A stretch of 10,775 nt of DNA from Candidatus Thorarchaeota archaeon (GTDB taxonomy: Archaea; Asgardarchaeota; Thorarchaeia; Thorarchaeales; Thorarchaeaceae), in contig JAHQWZ010000042.1 of the NCBI GenBank assembly GCA_029856425.1, forward strand, positions 1 to 10,775, written 5' to 3'. A program made the translations under genes and the position numbers. The notes beneath the pieces were generated by a model. It was not told where the DNA came from. It was given only the letters and a program-made list of their open reading frames with translations, and ran no database searches. This document shows, piece by piece, positions 5,221 through 10,775 of the stretch (within the stretch, counting starts at the first letter, position 1; each line of letters opens with the position of its first letter).

Positions 5221-5661
5221 ATGGGAATGACTGAGGACCCAAAGTATTACAGTATCAAAGTAAACTGGGACGATGATAAAGGAGGAGAGGTATCTTCGGA
5301 GGGAAAGCTTGGCATTAAGATAGTCAGACCCAAGGGCGATGAGAGCACGCCTGATATGTACACACCTGAACATCTCTTCGTCGCATCTGCTGCGGCGTGT
5401 TTCATGAACTCTTTCATCTACTTCACCAGAAAGATGCATATCGAGCTCAAGTCATTCGAGTGCGAAGGCACGGGAACGCTTGAACAGGTAGGGAAGAGTT
5501 TCGAGATCACAAAGATTGAGATCAAATCAAAAGTAGTCATCGACTCTAAAGACCTACGTTCAAAGATTGAGAGAGCCATCTATCTAGGGCACAAATATTG
5601 TTTCATAGGGAACAGTATGAAAGCGTCAATTGCTTATGAAGATGAGATTATTGTAGAGTGA
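5221..5661 (+). CDS. OsmC family protein, first of a tandem pair
   Basis: About 146 aa, cytoplasmic. The OsmC/Ohr fold is clear: N-terminal beta strands (YYSIKVNW), TPEHLFVASAAACFMNSF (48-65) with the catalytic Glu (E50) and peroxidatic Cys (C60) on the long helix, FECEGTGTL (79-87), and the resolving Cys in GHKYCFIGNSM (C127). Both cysteines are retained, so thiol-dependent hydroperoxide reduction is plausible. OsmC-like proteins of this YhfA-type length may instead act in sulfur or acyl-group chemistry. It is a paralogue of the next gene. Possible starts are GTG 5218, ATG 5221 and ATG 5227; GGTAAG at 5213-5218 is a poor SD for any of them. It is 61 nt after the aldolase and probably has its own promoter or is read through. 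Confidence 0.9.
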   Translation: MGMTEDPKYYSIKVNWDDDKGGEVSSEGKLGIKIVRPKGDESTPDMYTPEHLFVASAAACFMNSFIYFTRKMHIELKSFECEGTGTLEQVGKSFEITKIEIKSKVVIDSKDLRSKIERAIYLGHKYCFIGNSMKASIAYEDEIIVE

Positions 5662-5678
5662 AGGTAGAACTACTACCT
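5662..5678 (+). terminator. Short hairpin between the two OsmC genes
   Basis: AGGTAG (5662-5667) and CTACCT (5673-5678) form a 6-bp stem with a 5-nt loop directly after the first OsmC stop, followed 12 nt later by TTTTT (5690-5694). It may be a partial terminator or mRNA-processing site that uncouples the levels of the paralogues. The stem is short, so chance is possible. Confidence 0.3.
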
Positions 5679-5730
5679 CATCCAAATACTTTTTCGAATG
5701 ATAATAAGCCAAAATGCCAGGTGGATTGTA

Positions 5731-6165
5731 TTGAGTGACGAGTCACATGAATATAATGTCAAAGTTGATTGGTCTCATGAAAAAATTGGAAACTTCACCG
5801 TAGATGGAAAGCCCGAGGTCGAGGTTGCATCTCCACCTGAATTCGATGGGCCTGAAGGAATTATCTCTCCAGAGGACCTCTTTGTTGGAGCAGCCACATC
5901 ATGCTTCATGACCACATTTATCGCATTCACAGGAAAGATGCGATTTGACTTCAATTCGTTTTCTTGTGAGGGGAGAGGAACACTTGAGAAGGTTGAGAAG
6001 GGCTTCCAATTCACAAAGATCCATCTTAGAGCCAATGTGACGGTTGAATCTGAAGAGCTAATACCCAAAGCCGAGAGAGCCTTAGAGCTGGCAGGAAAAT
6101 ACTGTCTAGTATCGAACAGCATGAAATGCCCAGTTGAACATGAGACCCATGTGACGATTAGATAA
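5731..6165 (+). CDS. OsmC family protein, second of a tandem pair
   Basis: 144 aa from a TTG start. It aligns along its length with the preceding protein: EYNVKVDW, SPEDLFVGAATSCFMTTF (E48, peroxidatic C58), SFSCEGRGTL, and GKYCLVSNSMKCP (resolving C125). An added Cys at 133 is absent from the first copy. The pair arose by duplication, since order, length and motifs agree while sequence has diverged considerably. TTG at 5731 is chosen over ATG 5698 because AGGTGG (5719-5724) lies 6 nt before it and because the first copy starts at the equivalent point (MTEDPKYYS against LSDESHEYN); the extra 11 residues from 5698 match nothing in the paralogue. The stop is 3 nt from the end of the convergent ValRS gene. 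Confidence 0.88.
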   Translation: MSDESHEYNVKVDWSHEKIGNFTVDGKPEVEVASPPEFDGPEGIISPEDLFVGAATSCFMTTFIAFTGKMRFDFNSFSCEGRGTLEKVEKGFQFTKIHLRANVTVESEELIPKAERALELAGKYCLVSNSMKCPVEHETHVTIR

Positions 6166-6168
6166 GGC

Positions 6169-8640
6169 TCATTCTGAATCGGACGCAGGCGGTCTGATGT
6201 GGATTACTTCTTCGGATTCAGGTAATAGGACTTCCTCAACTGCCTCATCCTTGGGCTCTCCAAAGTTCAGCGTTTCGATTCCATGCATAGCCTGCAGATC
6301 CTTTGCCCATGGTTTGAGCTCCTGAGATATCCACGCCTCTGGAAGACCTTGGCGAAGGGAAAGACCATTCTCGCGTTTGAACTTCCAAAAGCCACTATTT
6401 GTTCTGAGTAAGAGGTCCGTCTGCTTTGTGAGCTTTGACTTCCAATCCTTATGTGGCGAGGGATAGAGTTCTAAATGAATCCCCTTCTCATCGTAGATCT
6501 CACGATAGATTTTGTCTGTGATGAAGGGTGTTATCGGCGCCAATGCCTTCAGAATCACTTTCAGGGTTTCATGAAGGGCAAACCATCCAGACTCTTGCTC
6601 ATCTTTTGTGAACGTCCCTTCTGAATTGAAACAACGTCCTTTCAGCAGCTCGATGATATGGTCTGCAAAGAGGCTCCAAGTGAATCCCCGAATCTCAATA
6701 GATGGTCCATGGAAGTCTAGAATTTTGCAGTCAGGCAGAATCTTCTCAACGAGCTCGTTGGTTTCTGATAGTATCCACTGATCTACTGAAGTGAGCTTCT
6801 TGAATTCAATCTTCTTAGGAACTGGAAACATAGAGACGAATCTAGCAATATTCCAGAGTTTTGTAACAAATTTGGACACACCAGCAAGTCGATCTTCAGC
6901 GAATCGGATGTCGCTTCCTAATCCAGCTTCCATGACTCCAAAGAGTCGCATCGAGTCAGCACCATATTCCTCTACGAACGGCATAGGAGGTGGCGAATTT
7001 CCTTTCGATTTGCTCATCGTTTCGCCCTTTTCATCTACTACGTGCCCGGAAATCCACATCTCACTAAAAGCGGGCTTCTCCAGAAGCTGATACGTTCTCA
7101 ATAAGGAGTAGTACAGCCAAGTCCTCACGATATCCTTGCCCTGAGGCCTCATGATGTTCCCGAATGCATTCTTAAACAAGTCCATGTCCCGCGGATATCC
7201 AGACACATAGAGGCCACTGATTGAAGAGTCCATCCATGTATCAAAGGTACGTTCCTCTCCAGTGAAGCCTTTCTCAGCTCCACACTTCGGACACTTTTGG
7301 AACGGTGGGTCGTCCTTCCATGGCTGATAGTACTTGAGTTCACCTGCTTCCGGAAGTACTGGCTCTTTACATGAGTTGCAGTACCAGATTGGAATCTCTG
7401 TGCCATAGTACCTCCTCCTACTCACAGGCCAGTCTACGGTCACGCGATTCAGCCAGTCAATCAGTATTTGACGGTGATGCGAAGGAAAGAAGGTACCTTC
7501 CCTTGCAATCTTCATCAAAGGTTCAATGAACTCTACTTGCTTCACGTAATATTCTTCCATTGCGATGAACTCAATGGGCGTCTTACTCCGCCAGCATAAT
7601 GGCACTCTCTGCACCGATTGCTCTTGCTGAAAGAGAAGCCCAGTCTTCTGTAGTTCTGCTATAATCTCCTTTCTCGCCTCGGCAATCTTCAATCCAGCAA
7701 ACCTACCCGCAGCATCAGTCATTGTGCCATCAGGTGATATAGCTGCAATTGGCCGAAGGGCAAAATCACGGAAGGCCATCACGTCAGCTTGATCGCCGTA
7801 ACTACATACCATTAAGGCGCCAGTACCGAACTCCATCTGCGCTGTAGGACTCTCGATGATAGGGACCTCAAGATCGAAGAGAGGTACTATGGCCTTCTTT
7901 CCGGCATATCCACGATAGCGTTCATCATCGGGATGGATAAAGACAGCGCCACAGGCGCAGAGTAGCTCTGGCCGCGTGGTAGCAATTTGAATTGGATCCA
8001 TGCCTTCCACATTGAAATACAGATAGTGTAGGGTGGTCGGTCGTTCTGAGTACTCCACCTCTGCATCTGCAATGGTTGTACCACAGTCAAAACACCAATT
8101 GTTAGGTCTATAGTCACTGTAGACTAGATTGCGGTTCCAGATGTCAATGAATGTGGCTTGGGTCACCGCTCTGTATCTTGGACTGTCAGTCCGGTAGCTT
8201 CCCTCCTCCTCATATGTATTGAAACCTATTCCGACTCGTTTGAATCCGCCTACAGTTAGTTTCTCATCAGCATCAAGCCTCTCCTTGCATTTCTGCAGGA
8301 ATAAATCACGAGGAGTTTCATGCATGCTTAGACCGAGGTCTTTCTCCACTCTCACTTCTACGGGAAGACCATTTCGATCGATTCCAAGAGGGAAGTTCAC
8401 CTCATAGCCCTGCATCCTACGGAATCGTGCATTGATATCAATCTGGGTATAATGGATCACCTGGCCTATGTGCATAGGACCTGAAAGATAGGGCGGTGGT
8501 GTATCGACACTGTAAATCTTCTTTCCCGAGTCGGGATTGAAGGCATATGTGTCTTCTCTCAGCCAGAGGTCTAGAATCTCTTCTTCAGACTCCGGTTTCC
8601 ATCTCTTTGACTTGATTGCGGGTTCCAATTTGTCTGGCAA
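6169..8640 (-). CDS. valS: Valyl-tRNA synthetase, archaeal type
   Basis: Class Ia synthetase that charges tRNA-Val. Numbering is from the upstream TTG at 8667 (832 aa). The HIGH-type motif is PMHIGQ (64-69), and NNWCFDCG (189-196) is a zinc-binding pair. TTRPELLCA (230-238) starts the CP1 editing domain that hydrolyses Thr-tRNA(Val). SKTPIEF, DWPVSRRRYYGTEIPIWYC (412-430, with C430/C433) and KCPKCG (C459/C462) mark the second zinc site. TMSKSKGN (550-557) is the KMSKS loop, with Thr instead of the first Lys but the catalytic MSKS intact. An all-helical anticodon-binding domain follows. It is complete, and matches the shorter archaeal form rather than bacterial ValS. No ATG start exists: TTG 8640 has AAGGAG (8656-8651) 10 nt upstream and is preferred; TTG 8667 or 8664 lack an SD. 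The N-terminal 9 residues of the longer form are dispensable by family comparison. Confidence 0.95.
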   Translation of the reverse strand: MPDKLEPAIKSKRWKPESEEEILDLWLREDTYAFNPDSGKKIYSVDTPPPYLSGPMHIGQVIHYTQIDINARFRRMQGYEVNFPLGIDRNGLPVEVRVEKDLGLSMHETPRDLFLQKCKERLDADEKLTVGGFKRVGIGFNTYEEEGSYRTDSPRYRAVTQATFIDIWNRNLVYSDYRPNNWCFDCGTTIADAEVEYSERPTTLHYLYFNVEGMDPIQIATTRPELLCACGAVFIHPDDERYRGYAGKKAIVPLFDLEVPIIESPTAQMEFGTGALMVCSYGDQADVMAFRDFALRPIAAISPDGTMTDAAGRFAGLKIAEARKEIIAELQKTGLLFQQEQSVQRVPLCWRSKTPIEFIAMEEYYVKQVEFIEPLMKIAREGTFFPSHHRQILIDWLNRVTVDWPVSRRRYYGTEIPIWYCNSCKEPVLPEAGELKYYQPWKDDPPFQKCPKCGAEKGFTGEERTFDTWMDSSISGLYVSGYPRDMDLFKNAFGNIMRPQGKDIVRTWLYYSLLRTYQLLEKPAFSEMWISGHVVDEKGETMSKSKGNSPPPMPFVEEYGADSMRLFGVMEAGLGSDIRFAEDRLAGVSKFVTKLWNIARFVSMFPVPKKIEFKKLTSVDQWILSETNELVEKILPDCKILDFHGPSIEIRGFTWSLFADHIIELLKGRCFNSEGTFTKDEQESGWFALHETLKVILKALAPITPFITDKIYREIYDEKGIHLELYPSPHKDWKSKLTKQTDLLLRTNSGFWKFKRENGLSLRQGLPEAWISQELKPWAKDLQAMHGIETLNFGEPKDEAVEEVLLPESEEVIHIRPPASDSE

Positions 8641-8708
8641 AACATCAATTCTCCTTGATGTCAACAAGGGTCAGCTGGTGCTGATTCAATCCGGTGGAAG
8701 GAGTGTGG

Positions 8709-8716
8709 ATTAAAAG
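8709..8716 (-). promoter_or_regulatory. TATA-like box of valS
   Basis: The minus strand reads CTTTTAAT, preceded by ATAAGC. The predicted start of transcription near 8687 leaves about 45 nt before the TTG at 8640 and retains its AAGGAG. This supports independent transcription of valS, separate from the surface protein gene upstream, whose 3' hairpin lies between. Confidence 0.45.
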
Positions 8717-8769
8717 GCTTATGGGCAAACCTGTTTGACCAGCAATTCGGATTCGAAAAGAAATGTTGT

Positions 8770-8799
8770 GGGACAATGAACTCGGTATTTCATCGTCCC
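8770..8799 (-). terminator. 3' hairpin after the surface protein gene
   Basis: In minus-strand RNA GGGACGATGAA (8799-8789) pairs with TTCATTGTCCC (8780-8770): 11 bp including one G-U, with an 8-nt loop. It begins 11 nt after the TAA stop. A pyrimidine-rich run TTTCTTTTC follows shortly after. The odd pair is a G-U only on this strand, which favours function in the leftward transcript as a terminator or 3' stabiliser. Confidence 0.5.
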
Positions 8800-8810
8800 G
8801 GCAGTCTTTC

Positions 8811-9653
8811 TTAAGCCCAGAGTCTTCTACCTATAATTAGACCAATAACGAGAGCACCAATGCCAATTCCAGCCGCCACAGTCAGCGGAACATCCAAGCT
8901 TAGATTGAGCCCTCCACCTGAAAGCCCAGATGTTCTTATCAACTCATATCTCTCCGTGATGACGATGGTTGTGTTCTCATTCTTCCAGTTGGTGACTTCA
9001 GAGCGACTCATCTCAAGAAGAACACCATCTTCGTCAAAGCTAGATGAATAGGTGAAGGTTCTTGTGCCATTCAGATTCTCAGCCAAGTTCTCCATTAAGA
9101 CTTCGATTCGGAATGCGAATCTTCCATTACCAATTGAGTGGCTGATAAGAGTCGATGAGTTGTCAGCTGCCGTGTCTGCAATCGCATCGTTCCAGTCTGT
9201 GTCATGAGTGCTCCAAATCGGGTTCACGAACAGGTACTCTCCCCAGTCGTTCCAACTCTCCTGAGGTTGTGGAACGACACTCGAACTCTCAGATCTGTTA
9301 TTCGAGTCTACATCGGTGGTATAAATGGTCCAGTATACCTTATTATCCTGAAATTCAACCGACTCATTGTGATTTACATAGAACAATGAGCCCCACCAGA
9401 CATATCCCCGATAGTTGTAATTTATGACGTCATTGCCTCCAACTTCACTCACATTATAGACATAGACCATGAACTCACCCTTGATTGTGTAATCGAACTC
9501 AGGATTATTATCCACCCGGGTAGATTCTTGGTAGTAGGTCACGCTATAGTAGTATGTCTGCCCCTCAACATCTGCTCTGACAGGGACTGACGCCAAAGAC
9601 AATACCAATAATCCAATCGCTACTGAAACGACAAACGATTTCCTAGAGATCAT
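8811..9653 (-). CDS. Secreted, C-terminally membrane-anchored surface protein, function unknown
   Basis: 280 aa. Residues 1-27 are a signal peptide (ISRK, then a long hydrophobic core, likely cut after VRA). Residues about 28-240 are polar, Tyr/Asn/Ser/Asp-rich and strongly strand-forming (YYYSVTYYQEST, KGEFMVYVYNVSE, RTFTYSSSF), suggesting an all-beta extracellular domain. There are seven N-X-S/T sequons (NVS, NES, NRS, NSS, NGT, NTT, NLS), so it is probably N-glycosylated. A Gly/Ser hinge (243-248) leads into one transmembrane helix (about 256-276) with a short basic tail, RRLWA. This is the classic archaeal stalk-type surface protein layout. I do not recognise the domain. Start ATG 9653 has SD GGTGA (9664-9660) with 6-nt spacing. 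It is divergent from the aldo/keto reductase. Confidence 0.85.
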   Translation of the reverse strand: MISRKSFVVSVAIGLLVLSLASVPVRADVEGQTYYYSVTYYQESTRVDNNPEFDYTIKGEFMVYVYNVSEVGGNDVINYNYRGYVWWGSLFYVNHNESVEFQDNKVYWTIYTTDVDSNNRSESSSVVPQPQESWNDWGEYLFVNPIWSTHDTDWNDAIADTAADNSSTLISHSIGNGRFAFRIEVLMENLAENLNGTRTFTYSSSFDEDGVLLEMSRSEVTNWKNENTTIVITERYELIRTSGLSGGGLNLSLDVPLTVAAGIGIGALVIGLIIGRRLWA

Positions 9654-9697
9654 CTTTCGTCACCATGCGAAACTAGCTATTAGATTCGTTTCTGTTC

Positions 9698-9706
9698 TTA
9701 TAAAAT
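9698..9706 (-). promoter_or_regulatory. TATA box of the surface protein gene
   Basis: The minus strand reads ATTTTATAA, with expected transcription start near 9676. That leaves a leader of about 23 nt containing the SD GGTGA. It is one of the better TATA matches in the window. Rightward, the same site would be too far from the reductase start to be its main promoter. Confidence 0.55.
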
Positions 9707-9782
9707 GGAGTCCGATGTCTTAATCCAACGGTATCGAAACAGTTAACTCCAGAGGTCTTAACTATCGTTACCAGTGGTGCGA

Positions 9783-10763
9783 ATGAACTACAGGAAACTG
9801 GGACGTACAGGACTAAGAATATCACGTTTTGTCCTAGGAACAATGCAGATGGGATGGATCGTCAATGAGGAAGATAGCTTCAAACTCCTTGATGCAGCAT
9901 TAGAGGCAGGAATCACAACTCTCGATACTGCTGATGTCTATTCAAAGTGGGGGGAAGGCTCATACGCCGGGAAGTCAGAGGAAATCATAGGACGCTGGTT
10001 CAACGACCGTGGAAATCGGGATGACCTCGTTCTTGCGACAAAGGTCCGTGGAGAGATGAGTGAGAAACCAAATGACGCAGGCCTCTCTCGAACACACATA
10101 CTCAGCTCAGCAGATAGGAGTCTAAATAGATTGCAGACAGAATGGATTGACCTTTACCAGAGCCACTCGTTTGATAGCGATGTGCCGCAGGAGGAAACTC
10201 TGAGAGCCTACACGAAACTAGTCGAGGACGGTGTGGTCAATTATATTGGCGCCTCTAATTTTGCAGCAGCTGAACTCGTAGAATCCTTCTGGGTCAGTGA
10301 TAAGTACGGATTGGCCAGGTACGAGTCGCTCCAGCCACCCTACAGTCTAGCGAGAAGACGCGACTATGAGAAGCATCTAGAACCTGTGATTAAAAAGCAT
10401 GATCTTGGAGTCATTAATTACAGTCCTCTTGGAGGAGGCTTCCTGACTGGCAGATACACAAAAGACAGCACTCCTGACTCTAAGAGAGCTCAGACTATAA
10501 CTACAAGATATGCCAAGGAGAGAAATTTCCGCATTGTAGAGAGTCTCAAAGAAATCGCTGAGGCCCATCATGCAACTGTGCCGCAGATTGCTTTGGCGTG
10601 GGTTCTGGCAAGAGAAACTGTTACGGCTCCAATCATAGGTGTGAATTCGATAGACCAGCTGAATCAGAACCTTCGCGCATTTGAGATTACACTGTCAACT
10701 GATGATTTTGATAGGCTGAACACTGTGTCCGACTGGGAAGAGATGGACTTCATGGCACGATAG
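9783..10763 (+). CDS. Aldo/keto reductase
   Basis: 326 aa, NADPH-dependent (beta/alpha)8 barrel. N-terminal MNYRKLGRTGLRISRFVLGT is the usual beta-hairpin cap. The catalytic tetrad is complete: D48 (TLDTADVY), Y53, K87 (LATKVRG) and H128 (YQSHSFD). GASNF (from VVNYIGASNF) and the NYSPLGGGFLTGRY loop are cofactor and substrate-binding parts, and TAPIIGVNSIDQLNQNL near the C-terminus matches the NADPH-phosphate pocket of the AKR family. Length and motifs fit the general YajO/AKR11-12-like oxidoreductases, which reduce aldehydes and keto-sugars; the substrate cannot be told. In-frame GTGs at 9774 and 9777 would add up to three residues, but ATG 9783 gives the family N-terminus. GGTG (9776-9779) is only 3 nt away, so initiation may be leaderless. 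The stop is 12 nt before the window edge. Confidence 0.93.
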   Translation: MNYRKLGRTGLRISRFVLGTMQMGWIVNEEDSFKLLDAALEAGITTLDTADVYSKWGEGSYAGKSEEIIGRWFNDRGNRDDLVLATKVRGEMSEKPNDAGLSRTHILSSADRSLNRLQTEWIDLYQSHSFDSDVPQEETLRAYTKLVEDGVVNYIGASNFAAAELVESFWVSDKYGLARYESLQPPYSLARRRDYEKHLEPVIKKHDLGVINYSPLGGGFLTGRYTKDSTPDSKRAQTITTRYAKERNFRIVESLKEIAEAHHATVPQIALAWVLARETVTAPIIGVNSIDQLNQNLRAFEITLSTDDFDRLNTVSDWEEMDFMAR

Positions 10764-10775
10764 ACTGGTGTCATG

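Noticed and set aside
5134..5439. 101-aa minus-strand frame opposite the first OsmC gene
   Set aside because: Antisense shadow of the OsmC coding frame, with no family motifs.
5698..5730. ATG start giving a longer second OsmC protein
   Set aside because: The extra 11 residues have no counterpart in the paralogue and would span the SD of the TTG at 5731.
5775..6122. 115-aa minus-strand frame opposite the second OsmC gene
   Set aside because: Antisense shadow; the opposite frame carries intact OsmC motifs.
2942..6165. Whether DUF302, methyltransferase, aldolase and the OsmC pair form a novel multi-gene system
   Set aside because: Gaps of up to 61 nt and ordinary housekeeping functions give no sign of one pathway; co-orientation alone is not enough.
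6791..7090. 99-aa plus-strand frame inside valS
   Set aside because: Lies wholly within the conserved synthetase frame on the other strand; Ser/Pro-rich shadow composition.
1..10775. CRISPR arrays, insertion sequences, attachment sites, toxin-antitoxin or defence genes
   Set aside because: No spaced direct repeats, transposase, integrase or defence-type motifs were seen on either strand.

Overview
The window reads as archaeal chromosome. The evidence is a 16S rRNA 5' end with archaeal helix-1 and GCUCAGUA signatures, TATA-box promoters at typical archaeal spacing, a tRNA-Ala whose intron sits at the canonical 37/38 site with bulge-helix-bulge (BHB)-like pairing, an archaeal-type valyl-tRNA synthetase, an archaeal winged-helix regulator and an archaeal-style DeoC/FbaB aldolase. 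Moderate GC, mixed Shine-Dalgarno (SD) and apparently leaderless starts, and glycosylation-sequon-rich membrane-anchored surface proteins would fit a mesophilic lineage such as an Asgard (Thorarchaeia-like) archaeon. That lineage call is an inference from general character, not from a search.

Layout. Positions 1-109 are the 5' end of a 16S rRNA gene on the minus strand. It has a leader of about 340 nt rich in small inverted repeats and a clear TATA box at 471-479. Just upstream on the same strand is a secreted/multi-pass membrane protein (507-1541) with a 3' hairpin that abuts the rRNA TATA box. The 350-base gap 1542-1890 separates divergent genes. It holds a compact structured element (1617-1706) and two inverted repeats associated with TATA-like boxes. 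Then comes a two-gene operon with a 1-nt overlap: a six-helix membrane protein and a small winged-helix regulator (1891-2771). An intron-containing tRNA-Ala(CGC) follows (2821-2927), then a plus-strand series: a DUF302 protein, a class I SAM methyltransferase, a class I aldolase and two tandem OsmC-family proteins (2981-6165).

The second OsmC gene ends 3 nt from the end of the convergent valyl-tRNA synthetase gene (minus strand, 6169-8640). Further on, a signal-peptide protein with a C-terminal membrane anchor lies on the minus strand (8811-9653) with a hairpin after its stop. It is divergent from a complete aldo/keto reductase (9783-10763).

Function. Most genes are housekeeping or general metabolism: translation (16S, tRNA-Ala, ValRS), sugar-phosphate metabolism (aldolase), and redox or peroxide handling (two OsmC proteins, aldo/keto reductase). 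The less explained items are the structured element at 1617-1706, the membrane-protein/winged-helix pair that may be a simple membrane-signalling unit, and the 3' hairpins of the minus-strand genes. I found no convincing evidence of a multi-gene novel system, a CRISPR array or a mobile element.
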